Source: an uncultured Allomuricauda sp.
Lineage (GTDB): Bacteria > Bacteroidota > Bacteroidia > Flavobacteriales > Flavobacteriaceae
Length of the DNA stretch: 64,000 nt
Assembly: GCF_947258355.1 (NCBI RefSeq)
Contig: NZ_CAMYIC010000055.1
Location: forward strand, 1-64,000
Direction of reading: 5' to 3'
A program made the translations under genes and the position numbers. Positions 42,166-50,821 of the stretch are shown one piece after another. How positions within the stretch are numbered: the first letter of the stretch is position 1; every line of letters starts with the position of its first letter. A model generated the notes under the pieces. The model had not been told where the DNA came from, did not search any database, and was given only the letters and a program-made list of their open reading frames with translations.

Positions 42166-42930
42166 CTAAAACTTTTCAAAAACCCCCAAGCCAAATAGCG
42201 CAAAATCATATTTTACTGGGTCAATCGCATCCAATTTCCGTAGATTTTTGTCCAGTTCCTGTAACGCTTTGGCATCATTTTGTTTGCGTTTGAGCAGTTT
42301 TAGCTTTCGAGCTACATTGCCGGAATGCACATCCAAGGGGCAGGAAAGTTTAGCAGGGGGGATATCTTTCCATAATCCAAAATCCACTCCAGTGCTATTA
42401 TCACGTACCATCCAACGTAAAAACATATTGATACGTTTGGCCGCAGAACCTTTATTGGGGTCGGAAACATGTTTTTGGGTTCGACTTTGATGGGGCAATT
42501 CAAAAAACACTTCCTTGAACTTGGAAATGGCAGGCTGCATGGAATTCTTGGTCTGGTGTTCAGTAAAAATTGCCTCCAACCCCCCATGATTTTTATAGAT
42601 ATTCTGTAAACCGGTTACAAAATAACCAAGGTCAATGCCGTTAAAGGTTCGGTGTACAAAAGGGGAGAGCTTTCCAAGGTCATCCTCGGAATGGTTCATT
42701 ATAAAATCGTGAGGCGTGTTGCCCATCAACTCCATGACCCTTGTGGCATTATTGATAATGCTCTTTCGATTGCCCCAGGCAATGGTAGCCGTTAAAAACG
42801 AGCTTATCTCAATGTCTTCTTTCTGTGAAAATCGGTGTGGGATTTGAATTGGATCATCCTCCAAAAACTTAGGGTGATTGTATTCCAGCACCTTGGCATC
42901 CAAAAATTCTTTGAGTTCTGCTTTGGTCAT
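42166..42930 (-). CDS. TIGR02757 family (DUF2400) protein
   Basis: A 254-residue protein of the conserved TIGR02757/DUF2400 family. Family landmarks are IPHRFSQKEDIEISSFLTA (28-47), WGNRKSIINNA, KGSAAKRINMFLRWMVR (162-178) and PLDVHSGNVARKL. The RxNxFLRWMVR stretch recalls HhH-type DNA glycosylases, to which the family is distantly related, but a DNA repair role is not proven. It starts one base after the stop of the ABC ATPase gene, so the two are co-transcribed. Confidence 0.9.
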   Translation of the reverse strand: MTKAELKEFLDAKVLEYNHPKFLEDDPIQIPHRFSQKEDIEISSFLTATIAWGNRKSIINNATRVMELMGNTPHDFIMNHSEDDLGKLSPFVHRTFNGIDLGYFVTGLQNIYKNHGGLEAIFTEHQTKNSMQPAISKFKEVFFELPHQSRTQKHVSDPNKGSAAKRINMFLRWMVRDNSTGVDFGLWKDIPPAKLSCPLDVHSGNVARKLKLLKRKQNDAKALQELDKNLRKLDAIDPVKYDFALFGLGVFEKF

Positions 42931-42931
42931 A

Positions 42932-43600
42932 TCAATCTTTGGAAACGATCAATCCATCCACCATCGTGAGCTTTCGGTCCGCCATGTCGGCCAATTCCAG
43001 ATTATGTGTCACCAAAACAAAGGTTTGCCCAAACTCTTCCCGCAACTGAAAAAACAGCTTGTGAAGATTGTCGGCACTTTCGGAATCCAAGTTTCCACTC
43101 GGCTCATCGGCCAAAACCACAGAGGGGTTGTTCATTAGGGAACGAGCTACAGCAACACGTTGCTGTTCCCCTCCCGATAGCGCATTGGGCTTATGGTCGT
43201 AACGGTCCTTTAAGCCCAAAAAGTCCAATAGTTCCTTGGCGCGTTTTTCAGCTTCTGCTCGAGGAGTTTTTTTGATAAAAGCGGGAATACAAACATTTTC
43301 CAAAGCCGTAAACTCGGGCAATAACTGGTGAAACTGAAAAATGAACCCAATATGCTCGTTTCGAAATTGTGCCAAACTTTTGTCGTTGAGTTGATTTACA
43401 TCGGTATCGTTGATCAACAAGGTGCTTTCACCCTTGTTGGTAGGAGTATCCAAAGTGCCCAAAATTTGCAATAAAGTGGTTTTTCCTGCACCCGAAGCAC
43501 CAACTATGGAAACTACCTCCCCTTTTTTTATTTCTAGATCAACCCCTTGCAAAACCTTGAGGTCTCCGTAACTTTTTTGAATATTTGTGGCCTTTATCAT
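42932..43600 (-). CDS. ABC transporter ATP-binding protein (LolD-like)
   Basis: A 222-residue ATPase of the LolD/MacB type. Walker [10 protein letters not shown] (34-42), Q-loop in [11 protein letters not shown], signature [15 protein letters not shown], Walker [13 protein letters not shown] and H-loop VTHNLEL are all intact. The short [17 protein letters not shown] motif fits the lipoprotein-release or MacB branch. No permease gene lies beside it, so its membrane partner is elsewhere. It is the first gene before TIGR02757. Confidence 0.92.
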   Translation of the reverse strand: MIKATNIQKSYGDLKVLQGVDLEIKKGEVVSIVGASGAGKTTLLQILGTLDTPTNKGESTLLINDTDVNQLNDKSLAQFRNEHIGFIFQFHQLLPEFTALENVCIPAFIKKTPRAEAEKRAKELLDFLGLKDRYDHKPNALSGGEQQRVAVARSLMNNPSVVLADEPSGNLDSESADNLHKLFFQLREEFGQTFVLVTHNLELADMADRKLTMVDGLIVSKD

Positions 43601-43814
43601 AAGTGCAACTTCGCAGATCGAAGATAATCATTACTGTTGTATCGCAAAGATGATCGTTTTGATACGAATTCCACAAATTTTTACCAAGTATCCATATATC
43701 AGTTTTCCGTAAAGCGAAAAGCCTCAGGAAAACATAATTCATAAGTTTAAGACTGTAAATTCGACTAAACATATAAATATTTGTTAGAATTAATTTTACC
43801 AATCAAATATTGTT

Positions 43815-43822
43815 TAACTTTG
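43815..43822 (+). promoter_or_regulatory. -7 box before msrA
   Basis: TAACTTTG fits TAnnTTTG and ends seven bases before ATG 43830, so the transcript would have almost no leader. No TTTG at the usual -33 distance. The intergenic space 43601-43829 (229 bases) is AT-rich and shows nothing else. Confidence 0.3.
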
Positions 43823-43829
43823 AATCGAA

Positions 43830-44411
43830 ATGAATAAACAAAATATATTGAAATTGGACATCGCAATTTTTGCAGGAGGATGTTTTTGGTGCACAGAAGC
43901 TGTTTTTCAGCGGCTTGATGGAGTAGAGGAGGTAGTTTCGGGATTCACTGGCGGAACTATTAAAAATCCTGCATACAGAGAGATCATCACTGGCAGGACC
44001 GGACATGCCGAAGCGGTTAAAATAACTTTTGATTCCTCTAAGATATCGTATCTGGAGCTATTGGAAATCTTTTTCGCCACACATGACCCCACCACTTTGA
44101 ACCGGCAGGGAAATGATGTGGGCACACAATACCGCAGTGAAATCTTTTACACCACACCTGAACAAAAGCAGACAGCAGAAGATTTTATCAATCTTTTGGA
44201 GAAAGAGAATATCTTTGATTCTCCTATTGTGACCCTTGTTTCCGAAGCAAAGCCCTTTTATATGGCGGAGGCGGAACATCAAGATTATTACAATGAGAAT
44301 AGGCAACAACCCTATTGTCAAATTATAATTGACCCCAAGATCAAGAAACTGAATACATATTTTTCAAAAAAGCTAAGGCATGGCACCATACAGAAACCTC
44401 GAAGAGTATAA
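43830..44411 (+). CDS. msrA: Peptide-methionine (S)-S-oxide reductase
   Basis: A 193-residue MsrA that repairs oxidised methionine. The active site [13 protein letters not shown] holds the catalytic C18 and a second C21. Further family marks are [34 protein letters not shown] and YRSEIFY. No separate C-terminal cysteine motif is needed for regeneration by thioredoxin in some members. The last 32 bases overlap the folE start region, a long overlap in a different frame, so the two genes are probably transcribed together. Confidence 0.95.
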   Translation: MNKQNILKLDIAIFAGGCFWCTEAVFQRLDGVEEVVSGFTGGTIKNPAYREIITGRTGHAEAVKITFDSSKISYLELLEIFFATHDPTTLNRQGNDVGTQYRSEIFYTTPEQKQTAEDFINLLEKENIFDSPIVTLVSEAKPFYMAEAEHQDYYNENRQQPYCQIIIDPKIKKLNTYFSKKLRHGTIQKPRRV

Positions 44412-44979
44412 TATTGAAATTACCAATGAGGTAAAAGACCATTTTTCCAAAATTGTGGATGATATTGGGGAAGATGTTACCCGAGAAGGGTTGTTAAAAA
44501 CTCCCGAACGTGCTGCCAAAGCAATGCTTTTTCTTACGCAAGGCTACAAGCAAGATGCTGAGGAGATTCTTAAGGGCGCCATGTTTGCAGAGGATTATGA
44601 TGATATGGTAATCATTAAGGATATTGAGCTGTACTCGCTATGCGAACACCATATGTTGCCATTTTTTGGAAAAGCGCATGTGGCTTATATTCCCAACGGA
44701 CATATTGTAGGTTTGAGCAAAATTCCACGCGTAGTGGATGTTTTCGCCAGAAGGTTACAGGTACAAGAGAGATTGACACATGACATTTTGGAGTGTATCA
44801 ACAAAACACTTAAGCCCAAGGGTGTTGCTGTGGTAATCGAAGCTTCCCACATGTGCATGATGATGAGGGGTGTGCAAAAACAAAATTCAGTCACTACTAC
44901 TTCCGGCTTTAGAGGTCAGTTTGAAAAAATCGAAACCAGAAATGAGTTTTTAAAGCTGGTAAGCGCCGATTTATCCTAA
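44380..44979 (+). CDS. folE: GTP cyclohydrolase I
   Basis: A 199-residue FolE that converts GTP to dihydroneopterin triphosphate, the first step of folate and pterin synthesis. The zinc ligands C88, H91 and C159 lie in [12 protein letters not shown] and SHMCMMMRG, and [20 protein letters not shown] and [14 protein letters not shown] are family motifs. The ATG at 44380 gives the usual length, and lies inside the last codons of msrA. Confidence 0.97.
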   Translation: MAPYRNLEEYNIEITNEVKDHFSKIVDDIGEDVTREGLLKTPERAAKAMLFLTQGYKQDAEEILKGAMFAEDYDDMVIIKDIELYSLCEHHMLPFFGKAHVAYIPNGHIVGLSKIPRVVDVFARRLQVQERLTHDILECINKTLKPKGVAVVIEASHMCMMMRGVQKQNSVTTTSGFRGQFEKIETRNEFLKLVSADLS

Positions 44980-45019
44980 ACAGCTTTTTCAATTTGTAGG
45001 GAATTACTATTTTTCCCTT

Positions 45020-45316
45020 ATGGCAAAAGAAAAAGACGGCAAGTATCGCAATCTCCTATTAGGATTGCTTTTTGATGGTATTGGTATGCTATCCTTTGTA
45101 ATCCCCGGTATAGGTGAGTTTTCCGATGTTATTTGGGCCCCAGTTGCCGGTTGGCTCATGACCAGACTTTACAAGGGCAGGGTAGGGCAGGCTGCTGGTT
45201 TAATCACTTTTGCGGAAGAGTTGGTGCCCGGATTGGATGTAATTCCCACTTTTACCCTTACTTGGGTGTACACTTACCTTTTGAGCAAGAAAAAAGGTCA
45301 ACCTAAATTAGATTGA
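45020..45316 (+). CDS. Small conserved membrane protein (98 aa)
   Basis: A 98-residue protein with hydrophobic segments at about 10-30 and 70-88 and a Gly/Pro-rich middle (SFVIPGIGEFSDVIWAPVAG). FAEELVPGLDVIPTFTLTW is a recognisable stretch that I have seen in flavobacterial small membrane proteins without function. It lies 40 bases after folE and may be co-transcribed. The hairpin terminator overlaps its stop. Confidence 0.75.
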   Translation: MAKEKDGKYRNLLLGLLFDGIGMLSFVIPGIGEFSDVIWAPVAGWLMTRLYKGRVGQAAGLITFAEELVPGLDVIPTFTLTWVYTYLLSKKKGQPKLD

Positions 45317-45321
45317 CCTTT
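45293..45321. terminator. Bidirectional terminator
   Basis: Perfect 9 bp stem AAAGGTCAA (45293-45301) with TTGACCTTT (45313-45321), 11-base loop, containing the stop codon of the upstream small gene. It lies between convergent genes. Confidence 0.65.
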
Positions 45322-45343
45322 AATTACTTTATAATTCTCTAAA

Positions 45344-47626
45344 TTAAAGTGGCACGTTCAAGTTAAAGGATACATTTCTTCCCATATTCGCAATGCCGTC
45401 CGGCTTTAACCTAGATAGGTGAGAGATGTAGTTCTTATCGAACAAATTGTTAGCTGTAATGGAATACCCTATTTTTTGATTGAAGATTTTCATATCGCCT
45501 CCAACACCTATATTAAACAGATTGTATCTTGGGGTTTTAGTTTCAAAATCAGCCACTTTGTTTTGATCAAAGAAAGTTTGAAGCGTAACAAAAGCATAAC
45601 ATTTATAATCTTGATTTCTTTTTTTCCATTCTACTCTGAACGTGTTCGTCCAGCGGTTGGCAGGAATCAAAGGTAAGTTTGAATTGTCTTCCAACTCACC
45701 GAAAACTATGTCATAACTACTTTCTAAATGAAGCCAATCAATCGGGTGGGGGTGTAAGTGGAATCCAAATTCACCACCGTACAAAATGGCATTTTGTTGT
45801 TGAAAATCATAAACAGGGTCCAATTCTCTGAATTCACCTGTTGGTTCTAAATAGATATAGTCGTTTACGATATTATAAAATGTGTTCACATAAGCCTCAA
45901 TATGCCTATTTCCGTACTCTAAGGCCAAATCTATCTGGAAATTTTGCTCGCTGTCCAAATCAGGATTACCGATTTCCACACGATTAGCCCCACTGTGCAA
46001 TCCGTTGGATGACAATTCCGATAGATTGGGGGCCCTAAAACCTGTAGCAAGATTTATACGCCCTATAATATTTTGGGTCAAATCCATACGGTATCCTACA
46101 GCCGCATTAAAACTGTTAAAATCCTTACGTAAAGCAGGAATGTACTCTTCATCCCCTTCAATACCACTTTCTTCACCATTGATCGACCTTAAATCGTATC
46201 GCAAACCAATTTGAAGATCGCTTTTATTGAAATGTATGTGCGAAGTGGCCAAAACTCCAAAATCATTGGTAATAGCATTGGGAACCAGTACTTCTTCACC
46301 AAAATTTTCATTTTTTTGGTGCATTCCCTGAATTCCGAAAATAGTGGTCATTTTCCCCCATTGAGGATTGAATTGGATATTATAGTTGAAGGTGCTTAAT
46401 CGCATATCGAGTGCCGCTCCTTCTTCCTCTTCCATATGTTCTTCATCGGCATGTTCCTCTTCTTCAGCATGTTCCTCACCCTCATGTTCTTCATGATGGT
46501 GTTCCTCGAACTCTTTTCTATCATTTACCGTATAACCAAAGGTGGCTTCCAAACTGGATTTCTTAAAAAAGAAGTTGTTTTTAGAACTTATAATATGTGT
46601 AGAAAGTTCTTGGTAGGGTTCCAATGGATCGTGGTCGTTGTTTTGGACACCGATTTCTTCAGGAATCCCAAGTTCAGAGGTGTTGTAGTTATACCTAAGC
46701 TCTGTTTTAAATTTTGCTGCTTGATACGCCAAACCTGTTTTTAAGTCAGCTTCATTGAATCTGGAGTTTGTGACACCGGTTCCATCTCCGGTTTCATAGT
46801 CCGCATTGGAAGCGTAGGCCCCACGGACCAAAAATTTAAGTTTTTCTCCAGAAGTCTTGAATCCCGCATTAGCATTATAACCAAGAGTGTTGGTGAAATA
46901 TCTCATGTTTACATCACCAGACGTTTCTCCGGAAGACTCGAACTTTTCAGGGTTCAGATAGAGCACACCGCCAAGGGCATCAGATCCATAGAGTAACGAT
47001 GCAGGCCCTTTTATTACTTCCACACTGGAAATCCCCGCATCGTTTATGCCTAACCCATGCTCGCCCCCATATTGTTGGTTTTCCAAGCGTACACCCTGAG
47101 TATAAACCAAAACACGATTAAAACTGAGACCACGAATAACGGGCTTCCCTATTCCAACCCCTGTGGATACGGATGATACACCAGGGATATTCGTAATTCC
47201 CTCCGAAAGTGTAATGCCTCCTTGCTGTTTCAGTTCCTCCATGGATTTTTGTTCCACCTTCATTACGTTTTCACGCTGTAATTTGTGGAACGGTGTGGAA
47301 AGAACCACCTCATCCATTTCTATTGCTGAAGGGCTCATTTGATAATCAAATTGATTGTTTCCAGTATTGATTTCAATCGATGTGGAATAGGTTTCAAACC
47401 CTATATATGAGATAACTAGTTTATAATTGCCTTCAGGAAGGTTCTTAAGGGTGAAATCTCCATTTTGGTCGGTTACGGAACCATTTTCCAATTGTGGAAT
47501 ATATACTGACACTTGTTCCAATGGTTCGCCTGTTTCTGCATCTGAAATATTTCCAGAAAGTGTATTTTGTGAGTACGTAAAAATTGATGTCAATGCCAAA
47601 AGCATTGAAATATAAAATTGTTTCAT
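45344..47626 (-). CDS. TonB-dependent receptor with His/Glu-rich segment
   Basis: A 760-residue outer-membrane receptor. Signal peptide 1-19, carboxypeptidase-regulatory-like domain at about 20-105 (GNISDAETGEPLEQVSVY), plug domain from about 115 with GVGIGKPVIRGLSFNRVLVY and KGPASLLYGSDALGGV, then a 22-strand barrel ending in a C-terminal aromatic-rich strand. Residues about 373-404 form a run with at least eight His and many Glu (EEHHHEEHEGEEHAEEEEHA and beyond), probably an extracellular loop that binds divalent metal such as zinc, copper or nickel. The small His-containing protein gene at 47674 lies directly upstream in the same direction, which supports metal uptake. Confidence 0.93.
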   Translation of the reverse strand: MKQFYISMLLALTSIFTYSQNTLSGNISDAETGEPLEQVSVYIPQLENGSVTDQNGDFTLKNLPEGNYKLVISYIGFETYSTSIEINTGNNQFDYQMSPSAIEMDEVVLSTPFHKLQRENVMKVEQKSMEELKQQGGITLSEGITNIPGVSSVSTGVGIGKPVIRGLSFNRVLVYTQGVRLENQQYGGEHGLGINDAGISSVEVIKGPASLLYGSDALGGVLYLNPEKFESSGETSGDVNMRYFTNTLGYNANAGFKTSGEKLKFLVRGAYASNADYETGDGTGVTNSRFNEADLKTGLAYQAAKFKTELRYNYNTSELGIPEEIGVQNNDHDPLEPYQELSTHIISSKNNFFFKKSSLEATFGYTVNDRKEFEEHHHEEHEGEEHAEEEEHADEEHMEEEEGAALDMRLSTFNYNIQFNPQWGKMTTIFGIQGMHQKNENFGEEVLVPNAITNDFGVLATSHIHFNKSDLQIGLRYDLRSINGEESGIEGDEEYIPALRKDFNSFNAAVGYRMDLTQNIIGRINLATGFRAPNLSELSSNGLHSGANRVEIGNPDLDSEQNFQIDLALEYGNRHIEAYVNTFYNIVNDYIYLEPTGEFRELDPVYDFQQQNAILYGGEFGFHLHPHPIDWLHLESSYDIVFGELEDNSNLPLIPANRWTNTFRVEWKKRNQDYKCYAFVTLQTFFDQNKVADFETKTPRYNLFNIGVGGDMKIFNQKIGYSITANNLFDKNYISHLSRLKPDGIANMGRNVSFNLNVPL

Positions 47627-47673
47627 TGTAAATAATAAATAGTTTAAAAACTTAAATCAATCAGCATTAAATA

Positions 47674-48012
47674 CTAAGAAACGGATGGTGGACCACGTAA
47701 AGCTCTAAAAGTAACTTCTTTAGGCTTATAGGTGAAATTGTAAATGGAAGTCGAGTACCTTATTTCAGGTATTTGGACAGGAATATATGTAAATGAAGTG
47801 TTGAAGAGAACTTTGTTGGCCAGGGTAAAATCGTGAAAATCACAATCTATATTGCCATCGTGGATATGATTGGTGCCATATGCAATACATTGCTCCTCCT
47901 GGCTATGCTCATATAAAGCATGTCCCAATTTTATGATGGAAGGAGCTAATATCGCTACTGCCATCAACAGGGAAGCTAAAATGAGTATTCGTTTGTGGAG
48001 GTTGGTATGCAT
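47674..48012 (-). CDS. Small His/Cys-containing exported protein upstream of the TonB receptor
   Basis: A 112-residue protein with an N-terminal hydrophobic helix (about 8-28, a signal anchor) followed by HALYEHSQEEQCIAYGTNHI and HDGNIDCDFHDF. The two Cys and several His recall small periplasmic metal-associated proteins that precede TonB receptors in Bacteroidota. It lies 47 bases upstream of the receptor gene and is probably in one operon with it. The C-terminal part ends FRALRGPPSVS. Function in metal sensing or delivery is an inference. Confidence 0.75.
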   Translation of the reverse strand: MHTNLHKRILILASLLMAVAILAPSIIKLGHALYEHSQEEQCIAYGTNHIHDGNIDCDFHDFTLANKVLFNTSFTYIPVQIPEIRYSTSIYNFTYKPKEVTFRALRGPPSVS

Positions 48013-48067
48013 ACTTCCACAAAAGTAACCAAGGTCCCCCCTTTTTTTATGTTAAAAAAACGATAAA

Positions 48068-48583
48068 CTATGGTAAGAAAGCACCTAGCCCCATACGTTT
48101 CAGCATCTTTTTCTCAAAATTCCAGAAAAATTGAAACTGCCCGAATAACCATCCGATAAAAACCAAGAGGATTTGATAGATAGGAAATATCAATAGAATC
48201 CTTAGAGTCCAATAAACTGCACTTGGAACATTTTCGCTGTCCAAACCAATCCAATGTACCAAAGGTCCTGCGAGTTTTCCTGCTGCACTTCCTGTTAACG
48301 CAAAAACTATGAAAATGGCAATCATTTCCCATTTGTAGTCCACTTTCCATTTGTTCTCCACTTTTTTAAAACACCACAGGAAAAACTTCACCAATATAAA
48401 ATAAAGTATCCCTGTTCCACCAAGTGTAAATACCCACTCAAAAGCGGTGTTGTTAAGGCCGTAAAAGTGTAAAAAACTCCTAGAAATAGTGTAGGCCGTG
48501 AATACAACCAATAGTGCTCCCAAAATGGGAAAAAGGATTTGCCAGTTCTTTTGGATTTCCCAGCGCTGTTTTAGTTTTTGCAT
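48068..48583 (-). CDS. Multi-pass membrane protein of unknown function
   Basis: A 171-residue integral membrane protein with four hydrophobic segments and the start MQKLKQRWEIQKNWQILFPI, known from flavobacterial proteins often called DUF6787 or wrongly prolipoprotein diacylglyceryl transferase. The conserved end is GQFQFFWNFEKKMLKRMG. I start at ATG 48581-48583, 32 bases after the lipoprotein gene's stop, rather than at the longer frame that overlaps it. No catalytic motif seen. Confidence 0.8.
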   Translation of the reverse strand: MQKLKQRWEIQKNWQILFPILGALLVVFTAYTISRSFLHFYGLNNTAFEWVFTLGGTGILYFILVKFFLWCFKKVENKWKVDYKWEMIAIFIVFALTGSAAGKLAGPLVHWIGLDSENVPSAVYWTLRILLIFPIYQILLVFIGWLFGQFQFFWNFEKKMLKRMGLGAFLP

Positions 48584-48615
48584 TGCGAAGTTGTAATTAA
48601 TGCAAAAATAGCACA

Positions 48616-49074
48616 TTAAATCCTAGGTAGAAAAGGACCTAATCGTTGATTGTATTTTCGTTGAAAATAAATAAAGTAATTGTAGAGCTTGTAATTCACT
48701 TCGTAGCCATAATCAATGTTCGGATCATAATTGATTTGCATTTCATAAAGGTTCGGGTTCCATCTTTGTGGTTCCAATACCCTCTGGTTCCAAGTGATCA
48801 CCATGATTGCGTTTCGGTTTTCCAGAAATGTCTGCGAATAATATCCTTCAGGCCGTGCGATAGATTTTAGCCATGTGTAAAAACCCGGCTCTATGATAAT
48901 GATTTCATATTCAGTATCATCGTCTGCAATTTCTACAGGTTCATCGTCATCAGAATCGAAAAGAGTCTTTTCTTCATTTGTGACATCCAATGTTGATTTT
49001 TGTGAGGTGCAGGAAACCAGCCCAATGCAAAGCATCAGAACGAACAGTAACGGATTTATAATTTTCTTTTTCAT
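48616..49074 (-). CDS. Lipoprotein (DUF6146-like)
   Basis: A 152-residue lipoprotein. The lipobox LVSC (Cys at about residue 22) follows a hydrophobic signal. After a long acidic linker (about 40-62) comes a compact domain with the conserved FYTWLKSIARPEGYYSQTFL, NQRVLEPQRWNP and YNYFIYFQRKYNQRLGPFL. These match a flavobacterial family of unknown function (DUF6146, from memory). Start at ATG 49072-49074. It is followed by the DUF6787-like gene. Confidence 0.82.
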   Translation of the reverse strand: MKKKIINPLLFVLMLCIGLVSCTSQKSTLDVTNEEKTLFDSDDDEPVEIADDDTEYEIIIIEPGFYTWLKSIARPEGYYSQTFLENRNAIMVITWNQRVLEPQRWNPNLYEMQINYDPNIDYGYEVNYKLYNYFIYFQRKYNQRLGPFLPRI

Positions 49075-49093
49075 AATCTTAAAATACAAAAAA

Positions 49094-49117
49094 AGCCACT
49101 TGAAAACTCAAGTGGCT
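49094..49117 (-). terminator. Terminator of the DUF937 gene
   Basis: Perfect 10 bp stem AGCCACTTGA (49094-49103) with TCAAGTGGCT (49108-49117), loop AAAC, with an A run on the left that gives a T run on the minus strand. Confidence 0.85.
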
Positions 49118-49145
49118 CTGTTAAATATCGTTAAGCTTAATGTTC

Positions 49146-49787
49146 CTACTTTCCAAAAAGGCCGCCCAATACTCCGCCAAGCCCACTTTTTTTCTGTCCT
49201 CCGCCGTTCAAGACCATTCCTGCCAAATCATCAATAACGCTACCGTCACCATCACTATCCAAAAAGGTTTCGATTAGGGATTGCTGCTTGGCCGCGGTTT
49301 TATTTCCTCCCATTAAACCTCCCAACAAGCCATTAAGACCTTCAGGACTGCTCACGTTTTGTTGTCTGGTCTGTTTGCCCAAATATCCCAATAGAATAGG
49401 TGCTGCTATTTTCAAAATTTGTGATATGGAACCTGCATCTATTCCTGATTTGGTGCTAAGGGCATTTTCAACCTGGGGTTGCTTTGAACCTAATACGTGA
49501 CCAAGAATTCCTGCTCCGTCGTCCATCACATTTTGGTCTACGCCGCCACCAAAAAGTCCACCCAAATCATCTAAAATACCTCCATCGTGTTTCGAGGATA
49601 GGGCGTTCATTAGTCCTTGGGCTCCACCAGGGGTAGATGCATTCTTCTTCATGGCGCCCATTAAAAGAGGCATGGCCATGCTCAAAACTTCCGCTGTTTT
49701 ATTTTCGGGTTGTCCGGTTTGCCCAGCAACTCCGCTGACCAACATTTTTCCCGTAGGGCTGTTGATCAAATCTAATAATCCTGACAT
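49146..49787 (-). CDS. DUF937 domain protein
   Basis: A 213-residue Gly/Leu-rich protein of the DUF937 (YidB-like) type. The first 150 residues contain SMAMPLLMGAMKKNASTPGG, LSSKHDGGILDDLGGLFGGG and IAAPILLGYLGKQTR, which are the repeats of the family; the end has DSDGDGSVIDDLAG, a calcium-like DxDxDG loop, and a Gly-rich tail. Role unknown. Single gene with its own terminator. Confidence 0.88.
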   Translation of the reverse strand: MSGLLDLINSPTGKMLVSGVAGQTGQPENKTAEVLSMAMPLLMGAMKKNASTPGGAQGLMNALSSKHDGGILDDLGGLFGGGVDQNVMDDGAGILGHVLGSKQPQVENALSTKSGIDAGSISQILKIAAPILLGYLGKQTRQQNVSSPEGLNGLLGGLMGGNKTAAKQQSLIETFLDSDGDGSVIDDLAGMVLNGGGQKKSGLGGVLGGLFGK

Positions 49788-49860
49788 TGTGTTAGTGTTA
49801 AGGTTAAAGCTACAATGTACGAAAAAGTGGGTTTTGAAAGGGCAATCTACCCTAAAAACA

Positions 49861-50817
49861 CTAAGATTTTAGCAATTTGATAACCTTTTGTGCCAATTCC
49901 ACACCAATACGTTGCTGTGCTTCAACAGTGGAGCCACCAACATGTGGACTCAGTGAAATCTTGGGGTTCATCAATATTTTGATTTCGGGATTGGGCTCCG
50001 ATTCATACACATCGAGTCCTGCAAAAGATAAATGATCGGTGTCCAGGGCTTCAACCAGAGCTACTTCATCCAAAACACCGCCTCGCGAAGTATTGATGAT
50101 TGCAGAACCAGGCTTCATGAGCCCAAGTTCTTTTTTACCAATCACATATTTGTCTTGTGCAGGCACATGAAGACTTACAAAGTCTGAATTTGCAAGAACT
50201 TCTTTAAATTCACTGCTTTTTAATGTAAAATCAACGGATTGTCCATCAAAAAAAGAAAGATTCAAACTTGCTTCTTTGGTGTGATGATCAGTGTACATAA
50301 CTTCCATGCCCAAAGCAAGTGCCATTTTTGCCGTGGCTTGACCTATTCTTCCAAAACCAATAATTCCCAGAGTTTTGCCACGAAGCTCAACACCTCCGGC
50401 ATAACTTTTTTTGAGTTGTTTGAATTGGCTATCGCCTTCCAAAGGCATGTTTCGGTTGGAATCGTGCAAAAATCGAACGCCATTCAATAGGTGTGCAAAA
50501 ACCAATTCCGCTACTGACTCGGAAGATGCTTCGGGCGTGTTGAAGACCTTGATTCCTTTGGATTCAGCATATTTTACATCAATATTGTCCAGACCAACCC
50601 CACCACGACCTATCAATTTTAGGCTGGGGCAGCTGTCAATAAGCTTTTTGTCTACTTTGGTTGCACTGCGCACCAATAGCCCCTCAATATTATTTTTGTT
50701 GATGTAGTTTGCCAATTGTTCTTCGGCAACACGGGTATTCTTAATTTCGAAACCTTCTTTCTCAAGTAAATCGATTCCTGATTGCGCTATGCCATCATTC
50801 GCTAAAATCTTTCCCAT
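49861..50817 (-). CDS. serA: D-3-phosphoglycerate dehydrogenase-like
   Basis: A 318-residue NAD-dependent D-2-hydroxyacid dehydrogenase. The Rossmann motif GIIGFGRIGQATAKMALALG and the catalytic arginine, glutamate and histidine regions (SLHVPAQDKY, NTSRGGVLDE, LSPHVGGST) are intact. There is no C-terminal ACT domain, so serine feedback of the E. coli type is absent. ATG 50815-50817 lies four bases after the stop of serC; the pair makes phosphohydroxypyruvate and then phosphoserine. A different 2-hydroxyacid substrate is possible, but the context supports SerA. Confidence 0.92.
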   Translation of the reverse strand: MGKILANDGIAQSGIDLLEKEGFEIKNTRVAEEQLANYINKNNIEGLLVRSATKVDKKLIDSCPSLKLIGRGGVGLDNIDVKYAESKGIKVFNTPEASSESVAELVFAHLLNGVRFLHDSNRNMPLEGDSQFKQLKKSYAGGVELRGKTLGIIGFGRIGQATAKMALALGMEVMYTDHHTKEASLNLSFFDGQSVDFTLKSSEFKEVLANSDFVSLHVPAQDKYVIGKKELGLMKPGSAIINTSRGGVLDEVALVEALDTDHLSFAGLDVYESEPNPEIKILMNPKISLSPHVGGSTVEAQQRIGVELAQKVIKLLKS

Positions 50818-50821
50818 TAAG

